In this document: positions 40,961 to 48,873 of the stretch, piece by piece | How positions within the stretch are numbered: the first letter of the stretch is position 1 | How the letters are laid out: each line of letters starts with the position of its first letter | From: CBFDBF01 sp050287965 | Lineage (GTDB): Bacteria > Pseudomonadota > Gammaproteobacteria > Chromatiales > Chromatiaceae | Assembly: GCA_050287965.1 (NCBI GenBank) | Contig: JBNKCX010000029.1 | Coordinates: 1-64,000, forward strand | Direction: 5' to 3' | Length of the DNA stretch: 64,000 bases | Notes under the pieces: model-generated | What the model saw: the letters and a program-made list of their open reading frames with translations, nothing else | Databases searched by the model: none | What the model was told of the DNA's origin: nothing | Position numbers and translations under genes: made by a program

Positions 40961-43009
40961 ATGCCCCTTTATGATACTGAAGCCATCCGTAACGTTGCCT
41001 TGGTGGGGCAGAGTGGTTGCGGCAAGACCACCCTCATTGAGGCCCTGCTGGCGGAAGCCGGGGCCATTCCAGCCGTCGGCAGTGTGGAAAAGGGTAATAC
41101 AGTCAGTGACTTCGACCCTTTGGAAAAGGAGTATCAGCACTCTCTGAGCTCATCCGTGGTCGCCGTTGACCATGACAACATCCATGTAAATATGATCGAC
41201 ACTCCCGGTCTGCCCGATTTCATCGGGCAGGCCATATCCGCTTTCCCGGCGGTGGAGACCGTGGCGGTGGTGATAAACGCCGCCACCGGGGTGGAGATGG
41301 TAAGTCGGCGCATGCTGCGATGGGCGGCGGAACGGAAGCTCTGTCGCATGATCATTATTAATCGGATCGACGACGGCAACAGCGATCTTCAAGGTCTTGT
41401 GGCCGGCATCCAGGATGAGTTTGGTCCCGAGTGCCTGCCGATCAACCTGCCGGCGGAGGGTGGGAGCAAGGTAGTGGACTGCTTCTTCAACCCGGACGGT
41501 ACGTCCGACTTCTCCTCCGTGGCGGAGGCCCATACCCAGATTATCGATCAGGTGGTGGAGGTGGACGAGGCGTTGATGGAGCTCTACCTGGAGCAGGGAG
41601 AGGAGCTGAACCCGGAGCAGTTGCATGATCCGTTCGAGATATCACTGCGTGAAGGACACCTGGTTCCGATCTGTTTCGTTTCGGCTGAAACCGGCGCCGG
41701 AATACCGGAATTACTGGATGTATTTGAACATCTGTTGCCCAATCCCCTGGAAGGCAATCCCCGCCCATTCATGTTGGGTGAAGGGGCCGATGAGAAGCCT
41801 TTTGATGTCACTCCCGACCCTTCCAAGCATGCCATGGCCCATGTGTTCAAGGTGACGGCGGATCCTTTTGTGGGGAAGCTGGGGGTATTCCGGATCCATC
41901 AGGGTACCATTACCAGTAACAGTCAGCTCTATATCGGTGACGGGCGCAAACCGTTCAAGGTGGGACATCTGTTCAAACTTCAGGGCAAGCAACAGATTGA
42001 GATGGAGAAGGGGGTGCCCGGGGATATCTGCGCCGTGGCCAAGGTGGATGATATCCATTTCGATGCGGTACTTCATGACTCCCACGAAGAGGATTATCTG
42101 CACCTTAAACCACTGCAGTTTCCGGTACCGGTGTTCGGCCTTGCCATCCACGCCAAGGCGCGCGGGGATGAGCAGCGGTTGAGCAACGCCCTGCACCGCC
42201 TGGTGGAAGAGGACCCCTGCCTGGCGATCGAGCACAGCGCGCAGTCCAATGAGACCATCCTCCGTGGTCTGGGAGAGCTGCATCTGCGGCTGACCCTGGA
42301 GAAGATGAAGCAGCGGTTTAACGTGGAGGTGGACACCCAGCCACCCAAGATCCCCTATCGGGAGACCATAAGCGCCGCGGCCGAAGGGCACCATCGTCAC
42401 AAGAAGCAGACCGGCGGTGCCGGCCAGTTCGGCGAGGTTTTTCTGCGTATTGCGCCGTTGGCACGTGGCGAGGGCTTCCAGTTCGTCGATGAGGTGAAAG
42501 GCGGGGTGATTCCCGGTCAGTTCATTCCCGCGGTGGAGAAGGGAGTGAGACAGGCTCTCGAGGAGGGGGCGATTGCCGGTTACGTCATGCAGGATGTTAA
42601 GGTGAGCGTTTATGACGGCAAGTTTCACGCGGTGGACTCCAAGGAGGTTGCATTCGTTACGGCCGGAAAGAAGGCCTTCCTGGATGCGGTGTCCAAGGCG
42701 CGGCCGATCGTTCTGGAACCCATCGTGCTGCTCGATGTGGTGGTTCCGGATGAGACCATGGGTGCCGTTACCGGTGATCTTTCAGGGAAGCGTGGACAGC
42801 TGATGGGTACCGACGCCATGGCCGGTGGCATGCTGAACATCAAGGCCAAGGTGCCGCTGAGCGAAGTGGGACAGTACGCCAACGAGCTTAATTCCATTAC
42901 CGCCGGCCGCGGTTCCTATACCCTGGAGTTCAGCCATTACGAGCAGGTACCTCCACCGATCCAGAAGCAGTTGGTGGATGCCTATAAGCCCCGCGAGGAA
43001 GAGGATTGA
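40961..43009 (+). CDS. fusA: Elongation factor G-like GTPase (FusA2 type)
   Basis: A 682-residue EF-G paralogue with G1 GQSGCGKTTLIE (about 17-28), switch II DTPGLPDF (about 83-90), a G4 motif reading NRID rather than NKxD, then domain II and EF-G-like domains III-V with GGAGQFGEV and SDETMG-like VVPDETMGAVTGDLSGKRG. This class is usually the second, non-translocase or recycling EF-G-like protein of unclear role. The ribosome site AAGGAAGAAG precedes ATG 40961. It is the only gene before a long gene-poor region. Confidence 0.9.
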   Translation: MPLYDTEAIRNVALVGQSGCGKTTLIEALLAEAGAIPAVGSVEKGNTVSDFDPLEKEYQHSLSSSVVAVDHDNIHVNMIDTPGLPDFIGQAISAFPAVETVAVVINAATGVEMVSRRMLRWAAERKLCRMIIINRIDDGNSDLQGLVAGIQDEFGPECLPINLPAEGGSKVVDCFFNPDGTSDFSSVAEAHTQIIDQVVEVDEALMELYLEQGEELNPEQLHDPFEISLREGHLVPICFVSAETGAGIPELLDVFEHLLPNPLEGNPRPFMLGEGADEKPFDVTPDPSKHAMAHVFKVTADPFVGKLGVFRIHQGTITSNSQLYIGDGRKPFKVGHLFKLQGKQQIEMEKGVPGDICAVAKVDDIHFDAVLHDSHEEDYLHLKPLQFPVPVFGLAIHAKARGDEQRLSNALHRLVEEDPCLAIEHSAQSNETILRGLGELHLRLTLEKMKQRFNVEVDTQPPKIPYRETISAAAEGHHRHKKQTGGAGQFGEVFLRIAPLARGEGFQFVDEVKGGVIPGQFIPAVEKGVRQALEEGAIAGYVMQDVKVSVYDGKFHAVDSKEVAFVTAGKKAFLDAVSKARPIVLEPIVLLDVVVPDETMGAVTGDLSGKRGQLMGTDAMAGGMLNIKAKVPLSEVGQYANELNSITAGRGSYTLEFSHYEQVPPPIQKQLVDAYKPREEED

Positions 43010-43011
43010 GG

Positions 43012-43077
43012 AAAAAAAAGGCCGCTATTAAGGATAGCGGCCTTAAACCAAAGGAGGAGATGCCGGTACAGCGATGG
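43012..43077 (-). ncRNA. Sibling sRNA-like unit B, conserved 3' part
   Basis: On the minus strand the order is ATCGCTGTACCGGCAT, the anti-Shine-Dalgarno-like CTCCTCCTTTGG, then a perfect hairpin (AAGGCCGCTAT 43018-43028 with ATAGCGGCCTT 43034-43044) and eight T. This is the layout of an sRNA 3' end: exposed C/U-rich seed followed by a Rho-independent terminator. The same block recurs at 43349-43412. The 5' end and promoter are not defined; the 5' parts of the two units differ. Confidence 0.55.
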
Positions 43078-43348
43078 ACGTTACTGCAAACCTGCTTGGC
43101 CATCCATCGTTGACCGATGAACGCATTTCAACACAGGGTTGGTTTTTCCCGCATTGATAATTCGCAAATATTCTTTTGTAACACGATGTTTGAAATTTCC
43201 CGGGAAGATCATCCACGCGGTGGGGGAGGGTGTGACCGCTAACGGGGGGTGAGAAACACCCGCCTTTATCATTCGGATGTCGGTCCGCTCCCGCCGGACA
43301 GTGTTCTTTACCTGCATGACTTCCGTGCATCTCCGCGTTCTCCGGAAT

Positions 43349-43412
43349 AAAAAAGGCCGCTATCAAAGGATAGCGGCCTTAACCAAAGGAGGAGATGCCG
43401 GCACAGCGATCG
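43349..43412 (-). ncRNA. Sibling sRNA-like unit A, conserved 3' part
   Basis: The second copy of the block: ATCGCTGTGCCGGCAT, CTCCTCCTTTGG, a hairpin (AAGGCCGCTAT 43353-43363 with ATAGCGGCCTT 43370-43380) and six T, all on the minus strand. It differs from unit B at a few bases, including one in the GTGCC/GTACC step and the loop. Similarity stops upstream of the ATCGCTGT start, as in sibling sRNAs that share a seed and terminator. Confidence 0.55.
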
Positions 43413-43481
43413 AACCTAAAAATCTAGCGCGTCTACCGCTGACCGTCCCCCCTATTCGACCACAGAGGCCATTTTGTTCGC

Positions 43482-43497
43482 ATTGAGAATTCTCAAT
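43482..43497. promoter_or_regulatory. 16-bp perfect palindrome
   Basis: ATTGAGAATTCTCAAT is self-complementary over all 16 bases. It lies 70-85 bases upstream of unit A on the minus strand, a place for an operator. The TGAGAAT/ATTCTCA halves recall Fur-like half-sites but the centre is too short, so the regulator is unknown. Confidence 0.5.
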
Positions 43498-43566
43498 CGG
43501 AGCTTAGAACAGATCAAAGAAATCAGCAGCATAGAGGTAGGAAATAGGTCGCTGAATTCCCCCAAA

Positions 43567-43583
43567 ATGCACTCGGAGTGCAT
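43567..43583. repeat. 17-bp inverted repeat
   Basis: ATGCACTC and GAGTGCAT flank one central G. It lies 16 bases beyond the rpoH terminator in the direction of rpoH transcription. No T-run is attached on either strand (CTGAAAAATAG lies to the right). Confidence 0.45.
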
Positions 43584-43598
43584 GTCTGAAAAATAGAA

Positions 43599-43620
43599 AT
43601 CCCGCGCCAGGGCGCGGGAT
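43599..43620 (-). terminator. Rho-independent terminator of rpoH
   Basis: ATCCCGCGCC (43599-43608) pairs perfectly with GGCGCGGGAT (43611-43620). On the minus strand it is followed by TTTCTATTTTTC. Confidence 0.92.
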
Positions 43621-43650
43621 CAGGGAAGGGTTTGCTTCTGCGGTGCTTGG

Positions 43651-44502
43651 TTAGGCCGCCAGCTGCGATTTCATCTTTTCCATGGCCCGTTTCTCGATCT
43701 GACGGATGCGTTCCGCAGAAACACCGAAACGGTCGGCGAGCTCATGCAGGGTCGCTTTCTTTTCGGAAAGCCATCTCGCCTCCAGGATCAACCGACTACG
43801 CTCATCCAGGCCTTCCAGCGCGGTATACAGATGCTCTTTCTCATTCTCCTCGGAATCCAGTCGCTCCAGTTGGGAGGCGGGCTCCATCCGCATGTCCGGA
43901 AGGTAGGCCGCCGGGGCCTGGGGCAACTGTTCACTGTCGTCCACCGCGGTACCGTCAAAGGCGATATCGTGTTTGTTCAGGCGGGCTTCCATCTCCAGTA
44001 CCGTTTCCGGTTTAACGCCCAGATCCCTGGCCACGTTTTCCACCTCTTCCTGGGAGAACCAGCCCAGCCGTTTTTTGGAGCTGCGCAGATTGAAGAAGAG
44101 TTTGCGTTGTGCCTTGGTGGTGGCGACCTTGACGATACGCCAATTACGCAGAACGAATTCATGGATCTCCGCCTTGACCCAATGTACGGCGAAGGAAACC
44201 AGCCGTACCCCCATATCCGGGTCAAATCGGCGAACCGCCTTCATCAGGCCCACGGTTCCTTCCTGGATCAGGTCGGGGAGAGCGAGGCCGTACCCGGAGT
44301 AGCCGCGAGCAATGCGGATGACGAAGCGGAGGTGGGAAAGCACCAGGGAACGCGCGGCATCCAGATCATTGTGGTCCCGCAGCTGCACCGCCAGCGCATA
44401 CTCTTCCTCGGCAGTCAGCATCGGCAGTTGATAGGCCGCGCTTATATAGGCGTCTATGTTCCCGGTGGGAAGGGTTACCGGAATAGCAATATTTTTGCGC
44501 AT
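43651..44502 (-). CDS. rpoH: Heat-shock sigma factor RpoH (sigma-32)
   Basis: Directs RNA polymerase to heat-shock promoters. The 283-residue protein has region 2.1-2.4 (LVLSHLRFVIRIARGYSGYG, DLIQEGTVGLMKAVRRFDP, FAVHWVKAEIHEFVLRNWRI) and region 4.2 with LHELADRFGVSAERIRQIEK. The RpoH box between regions 2 and 3 is present as QRKLFFNLR. Upstream lies a perfect CIRCE operator and a sigma-70 promoter; its own terminator follows. It stands downstream of ftsYEX, as usual in gammaproteobacteria. Confidence 0.97.
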   Translation of the reverse strand: MRKNIAIPVTLPTGNIDAYISAAYQLPMLTAEEEYALAVQLRDHNDLDAARSLVLSHLRFVIRIARGYSGYGLALPDLIQEGTVGLMKAVRRFDPDMGVRLVSFAVHWVKAEIHEFVLRNWRIVKVATTKAQRKLFFNLRSSKKRLGWFSQEEVENVARDLGVKPETVLEMEARLNKHDIAFDGTAVDDSEQLPQAPAAYLPDMRMEPASQLERLDSEENEKEHLYTALEGLDERSRLILEARWLSEKKATLHELADRFGVSAERIRQIEKRAMEKMKSQLAA

Positions 44503-44533
44503 AGCAATAACCTAGTGAAATTGTCTGGAATTT

Positions 44534-44563
44534 ATATTAGCACTCTTTGATGAATTATGCCAA
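44534..44563 (-). promoter_or_regulatory. Sigma-70 promoter of rpoH
   Basis: On the minus strand TTGGCA (44563-44558) and TAATAT (44539-44534) are 18 bases apart. The inferred start is near 44527, about 25 bases before ATG 44502. The -10 overlaps a CIRCE-like half-site (44545-44537). Confidence 0.75.
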
Positions 44564-44569
44564 TTATTT

Positions 44570-44596
44570 TTAGCACTCCTCGGGTTAGAGTGCTAA
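44570..44596. promoter_or_regulatory. CIRCE operator (HrcA site), perfect match
   Basis: TTAGCACTC (44570-44578), nine bases, GAGTGCTAA (44588-44596) equal the CIRCE consensus exactly. It lies just upstream of the rpoH -35, and an extra half-site TTAGCACTC occurs at 44537-44545 over the -10. HrcA repression of rpoH is the direct reading. HrcA is not in the window. Confidence 0.95.
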
Positions 44597-44626
44597 ATAG
44601 TTTAAAAATTCCTTATAAACAATCTC

Positions 44627-45601
44627 TTAAGAGGGTTCAATAGCGCTAAGATGGCGGCCGACAGCGACCCAGGAGCCGCCCAGCCCCAGTAATCCGCCAC
44701 CCGCCATCAGGGTCAGTACGGTGGAAATCCTTACCGAGCTCAGGTCGAAGTCGCTGTGATAGAGGAGGGCCAGGTTCTCCACCGGACCCGACAACAGCGA
44801 CAGGGAAAGACTGATCAGCAGCCAGGCGAGCCATCCCCCCAGCATGCCGTACCAGAGGCCGTAGTACAGGAAAGGACGGCGGATGAAGGCGTCGGTTCCA
44901 CCCACCAGTTTGGTGATCTCTATCTCCGCATGCCGGTTCTGGATGTCCAGGCGAATGGTATTGCCGACAATCAGCAGCACCGCCATGGCCAGCAGCGACG
45001 CTAGGATATACACCCCCCGCGTGGCGATTTCCGTAATCGCTTGAAAACGCCGCACCCATTGCAGGTCGAGCTGGGCGAACTCCACCCCGTCGGTCTTCTG
45101 CAGTTCCTTTACCAGGGCCTCCGCCGCTTGGGGTGAACTTCGATCACCCACCGGAGTCACCACCAGCACCACCGGCAGGGGATTCTCATTCAGTGCGTCC
45201 AGGGCGCTGGCAAATCCGCTGAAACGTCGGAATTCGGTCAGCGCCTCCTCACGTCCGATGAATCGCACCGCTTCAATGCCGGTGTGTCTGCGCAGACGCT
45301 GCGCGAGGGTTTCCCCTTCTTTTTCACCCACCTCCTGTTTCAGGAACAGGGATATGGTGGCGGCGCTGTCCCAGCGACCGGTCAGCTGGTGGACGTTGTC
45401 GAGTAATACATGCAGGCCGGTGGGCAGGGCCATGGCGATTCCTATTACCGCAACCGTCATAACCGTGGAGATCGGTGAGCGGCTCAGCCGGCCCAGACTG
45501 GACAGGGCCGCCTGCAGGTGGCGCAGAATCCAGATGCGGGGGTTCAACCGCCGGCGGGTGCGCTGGCCGTTGACCTTCTTGCCGTTCTTCTGCCGCCTCA
45601 T
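44627..45601 (-). CDS. ftsX: Cell-division protein FtsX
   Basis: The membrane half of the FtsEX complex, which ties divisome ATPase cycles to periplasmic amidase activation. The 324-residue protein has a basic cytoplasmic N-terminus, a first membrane helix (about 45-70), a periplasmic loop (about 75-190) and three later helices (about 205-225, 245-275, 295-315), the FtsX plan. It overlaps ftsE by 4 bases (ATGA). The long N-terminal tail (MRRQKNGKKVNGQRTRRRLN) is more basic than usual. Confidence 0.94.
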   Translation of the reverse strand: MRRQKNGKKVNGQRTRRRLNPRIWILRHLQAALSSLGRLSRSPISTVMTVAVIGIAMALPTGLHVLLDNVHQLTGRWDSAATISLFLKQEVGEKEGETLAQRLRRHTGIEAVRFIGREEALTEFRRFSGFASALDALNENPLPVVLVVTPVGDRSSPQAAEALVKELQKTDGVEFAQLDLQWVRRFQAITEIATRGVYILASLLAMAVLLIVGNTIRLDIQNRHAEIEITKLVGGTDAFIRRPFLYYGLWYGMLGGWLAWLLISLSLSLLSGPVENLALLYHSDFDLSSVRISTVLTLMAGGGLLGLGGSWVAVGRHLSAIEPS

Positions 45602-46278
45602 AGCGCTAGCCCCTCCGCGGCGCTGTCCCCCACCAGATCACCCTTGCTGAGGGTGAGTATTCTTCTCCCCATGCGGGAGATCAGGTCGATATCGTGGGTG
45701 GCGATAAGCAGCGTGACCCCCACCTGATTGAACTGAACAAACAGCTCCATAATCTCTCTGGACAAGGCCGGGTCCAGATTGCCGGTAGGTTCGTCCGCCA
45801 GTACCAGGGGGGGGCGGTTAACCACGGCGCGGGCGATTCCGACGCGCTGTTGTTCGCCGCCGGAAAGGGAGATGGGATAGGCCTTCTCCCGGTCGAGAAG
45901 CCCGACCTTGTCCAGGGCGGCGCGCACCCTGCGGCCAACCTCCGCATACCCCACTCCCGCCACCACCAGCGGCAGGGCGACGTTGTCGAATACGGTACGA
46001 TCCATCAACAGCCGGTAATCCTGAAAAATCATTCCGACGTCCCGTCTGTGATATGAGATCTGACGCCCTTTCAAGCGGCTAAGGTTACGCCCGCCGACTC
46101 GTACCTGCCCGCGGGTGCTCCGTTCCAGCAATCCCAGCAGCCGGAGCATGGTGCTTTTCCCTGCCCCTGAATGACCGGTAAGAAACACCATTTCCCCCGG
46201 TTCTATGTGGAGGTTGACGTTGCGCAGTCCTTCGTGACCGCCGGTGTACCGTTTGGTGACGTTATCCAGATAGATCAT
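45598..46278 (-). CDS. ftsE: Cell-division ATPase FtsE
   Basis: The ABC ATPase of FtsEX. The 226-residue protein has Walker A GHSGAGKSTMLRLL (about 35-48), the Q-loop region MIFQDYRLLMDRT, signature LSGGEQQRVGIARA (about 138-151) and Walker B LVLADEPTGNLDP. It lies 33 bases after ftsY, so ftsY-ftsE-ftsX probably form an operon. Confidence 0.96.
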   Translation of the reverse strand: MIYLDNVTKRYTGGHEGLRNVNLHIEPGEMVFLTGHSGAGKSTMLRLLGLLERSTRGQVRVGGRNLSRLKGRQISYHRRDVGMIFQDYRLLMDRTVFDNVALPLVVAGVGYAEVGRRVRAALDKVGLLDREKAYPISLSGGEQQRVGIARAVVNRPPLVLADEPTGNLDPALSREIMELFVQFNQVGVTLLIATHDIDLISRMGRRILTLSKGDLVGDSAAEGLAL

Positions 46279-46311
46279 AGGGTTGAGCGCAACAGGTGAC
46301 AGGTTCCGGGT

Positions 46312-47298
46312 TTATTCAAAAAGTGCCTCCACGAATTCCTGTCCGTTGAAAGGGCGCAGGTCTTCGATTGATTCACCTACGCCGATGAACCGGATAGGCA
46401 GGTGCAGCCGCTCCGCAACGGCAAACAGGATTCCGCCCTTGGCGGTACCGTCCATCTTGGTCAGGGTTATGCCCGTCAGGCCCACCGCCTGATCGAACTG
46501 GAGTGCCTGGTTGAGGGCGTTCTGGCCGGTGGTGGCGTCCACCACCAGCATCACTTCATGGGGGGCGTCCGGATCGATTTTCTTCATCACCCGGGCGATC
46601 TTGGTCAGTTCCTCCATCAGGTTGGATTTGGTATGCAGCCGCCCCGCCGTATCGGCAATGAGGACGTCGATATTGCGGGCGGTGGCGGACTGCAGGGCGT
46701 CGAATATCACGGAAGCTGAATCGGCGCCCGAGTGTTGTGCAATTACCGGGATGCCGTTGCGTTCACCCCAGGTCTGGAGCTGCTCCACGGCAGCTGCGCG
46801 AAAGGTGTCGCCGGCGGCCAGCATGACGCTCTTTCCTTCCTGCTGCAGGTGTTTCGCCAGTTTCCCGATGGTGGTGGTTTTGCCGGCGCCGTTGATTCCC
46901 ACCATGAGGATTACCTGGGGTTTCCCCTCCGCCGGCTGTTTTACTCCGGTCTCGCAGGTTGCGAGGATCTGCAGAAGTTTGTCTTTCAATACCCTGGTCA
47001 GGGCCTCCGGATCCGAGAGTTCCCTGCGGTTAACCTGCTCGGTGATCTCCTGGACAATACGGGCGGTGGCGTCCACTCCGACGTCCGCCAGGAGCAGCAG
47101 GGTTTCAAGTTCCTCCAGCAGTTCGGCATCGATGGATTTCCTGCCGAGCAGGAGATTGGCCAGGCCGTCGGTAAGGTTGCTCCGAGTGCGGGCCAGGCGG
47201 TCTTTTAGGCGGGAGAGGAATTTCCCGGTTTGTTCCGGCTGCTCCTCTGCAGGGTCGGACGGCTTGTCGGCCTTGCTTTTTTTTCCAAATCCAAACAT
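46312..47298 (-). CDS. ftsY: Signal recognition particle receptor FtsY
   Basis: Docks SRP-bound ribosomes at the membrane and helps insert membrane proteins. The 328-residue protein has a short acidic and basic A-region (about 1-30), an N domain, and the NG GTPase domain with GINGAGKTTTIGKLA (about 133-147), DTAGRLHTK and TKMDGTAKGG. The A-region is shorter than in E. coli but normal for this group. It is divergent from the M16 peptidase genes. Confidence 0.96.
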   Translation of the reverse strand: MFGFGKKSKADKPSDPAEEQPEQTGKFLSRLKDRLARTRSNLTDGLANLLLGRKSIDAELLEELETLLLLADVGVDATARIVQEITEQVNRRELSDPEALTRVLKDKLLQILATCETGVKQPAEGKPQVILMVGINGAGKTTTIGKLAKHLQQEGKSVMLAAGDTFRAAAVEQLQTWGERNGIPVIAQHSGADSASVIFDALQSATARNIDVLIADTAGRLHTKSNLMEELTKIARVMKKIDPDAPHEVMLVVDATTGQNALNQALQFDQAVGLTGITLTKMDGTAKGGILFAVAERLHLPIRFIGVGESIEDLRPFNGQEFVEALFE

Positions 47299-47505
47299 CG
47301 TGCTTCAGAATGATCCTCTCGGTCGCGGAACCTTGCGGTTCAAAGCGTGTCTTTCGTTCCAACCCCAGGCGATATCTTGGACACGGACCTCCGGCTCTGG
47401 AAAAATGCCACGGTCCGGTGTTGTCGGAAAGTCGGGTTCCCGGTGTCAGTGCAGACAAATGCTAACATTTTCACCGGCGCCGCAATATCTTCATATGGAA
47501 TAAAA

Positions 47506-48873
47506 ATGAGACGCAGCTATCTGACATTGTTGTTACTGACGTTGACTGCGCTGGCCCAGGCCGCGGGCGGCGTGCAGGAATATACCCTGAAGAACGGCAT
47601 GAAGGTGATTGTCAAAGAGGATCACCGTGCGCCCATAGTCGCATCACAGGTCTGGTACAAGGTGGGATCAAGTTATGAGCCGGATGGTATCACCGGTATC
47701 TCTCATGTTCTTGAGCATATGATGTTCAAGGGTACGGAGAAGCATGGACCCGGCGAGTTTTCCCGGATCATCTCGGCAAACGGCGGCGATGACAACGCGT
47801 TTACCGGCCGGGATTACACCGCCTACCATCAGATCATCGCCAAGGATCGCCTCGGCATAGCCCTGGAACTGGAAGCCGATAGGATGCGTAATCTGCGGCT
47901 CTCGGCCGAGGAGTTCGCCAAGGAGATTGAGGTGGTCAAGGAGGAACGGCGGTTACGCACGGAAGACAATCCGACCGCCCTTACCTATGAGCAGTTCAGT
48001 GCTGTCGCCTATGAGGTGTTGCCCTACCGTAATCCGGTGATCGGCTGGATGAACGATCTTGAGAACCTCGGTGTGGAAGATCTGCAGGAGTGGTATCGGC
48101 TCTGGTATGCCCCAAACAACGCCACTCTGGTGGTTGTCGGGGATGTGGAACCGAAACAGGTGCTGGGGCTGGCTGAGAGGTATTTCGGAGCCTTCAAGGC
48201 GGAACCCCGGCAGCGTATCCGCTCGTTGCGGGAGCCGCCGCAGCGCGGCATCGTTCGTACCGTGGTGCAGGCGCCGGCACAGCAGCCCTTCCTGATACTC
48301 GGGTATAAGACCCCGGTTGTGGGCAGCACCGCGGAGCAGTGGGAGCCCTATGCGCTGGAGATGCTGGCGGCTATCCTCGATGGCGGCGAAAGCGCCCGTC
48401 TTAGTCGCGATCTCATTCGTGGTCAGGAAATTGCGGTCTCCGCCGGAGCGGGTTACAGCGCCTTTTCCCGCATGCCCGCCATGTTGACCCTGAGTGGAGT
48501 TCCGCGGGAAGAGCACACGGTGGAAGAGTTGGAGAAGGCACTGCGCAGTCAGGTGGCGCGGCTCCAGCAGGAACTGGTGACGGAGCAGGAACTGGCCCGG
48601 GTGCGGGCGCAGGTGGTCGCCGGCGAGGTCTATCAACTGGATTCGGTGTTCTATCAGGCCATGCAGATGGGGATGCTGGAGACCATCGGCCTGCGGTGGC
48701 AACTTCTGGATGAGTACGTGGAGAAAATCAAGGCGGTTACCGCGGAGCAGGTACGGGCGGTGGCGCGCAAGTACCTGATTGACCAGAATCTTACCGTGGC
48801 CTCCCTGGATCCGTTGCCTATGGATCAGAAGCGGTTGGAACCCCCGGTGGAGGGAGGTCGACATGGCCAATAG
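47506..48873 (+). CDS. M16-family zinc peptidase, catalytic subunit
   Basis: A 455-residue secreted M16B peptidase (PqqL/YmxG-like) with a signal peptide (about 1-20), zinc site HVLEHMMFKG (His67, Glu70, His71) and the second Glu in the EIEVVKEERRLR helix. The C-terminal half is the inactive repeat. M16B enzymes work as pairs, and the next gene supplies the partner. ATG 47506 gives the signal peptide; the frame is open to 47347. Its stop overlaps the next gene by 11 bases. Confidence 0.92.
   Translation: MRRSYLTLLLLTLTALAQAAGGVQEYTLKNGMKVIVKEDHRAPIVASQVWYKVGSSYEPDGITGISHVLEHMMFKGTEKHGPGEFSRIISANGGDDNAFTGRDYTAYHQIIAKDRLGIALELEADRMRNLRLSAEEFAKEIEVVKEERRLRTEDNPTALTYEQFSAVAYEVLPYRNPVIGWMNDLENLGVEDLQEWYRLWYAPNNATLVVVGDVEPKQVLGLAERYFGAFKAEPRQRIRSLREPPQRGIVRTVVQAPAQQPFLILGYKTPVVGSTAEQWEPYALEMLAAILDGGESARLSRDLIRGQEIAVSAGAGYSAFSRMPAMLTLSGVPREEHTVEELEKALRSQVARLQQELVTEQELARVRAQVVAGEVYQLDSVFYQAMQMGMLETIGLRWQLLDEYVEKIKAVTAEQVRAVARKYLIDQNLTVASLDPLPMDQKRLEPPVEGGRHGQ

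Larger units (their letters stand above)
43010..43650. other. Gene-poor region between fusA2-type gene and rpoH
   Basis: About 640 bases without a convincing protein gene. It holds two related terminator-ended units on the minus strand (43012-43077, 43349-43412), a 16-bp perfect palindrome (43482-43497), a 17-bp inverted repeat (43567-43583) and the rpoH terminator (43599-43620). Minus frames at 43043-43366 are open but look like shadows. Confidence 0.7.

Noticed and set aside
43043..43366. Minus-strand 107-codon frame in the gene-poor region
   Set aside because: Its end runs through the conserved sRNA-like block and terminator and its composition is not protein-like.
43060..43427. Plus-strand micro-ORFs starting MP(V/A)QR behind AAAGGAGGAG in both repeat units (43060-43113, 43395-43427)
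   Set aside because: The ribosome site touches the ATG with no spacer, the peptides diverge after five residues, and the strand-specific terminators favour minus-strand RNA.
43413..43460. Minus-strand sequence GCGGTAGACGCGCTAGATTT looks like the D-arm to anticodon part of a tRNA-Leu
   Set aside because: The anticodon stem does not close (CTAGA versus TCGAT), the loop is two bases too long and no acceptor stem or CCA end is present. It is treated as chance or a decayed fragment, not a tRNA gene.
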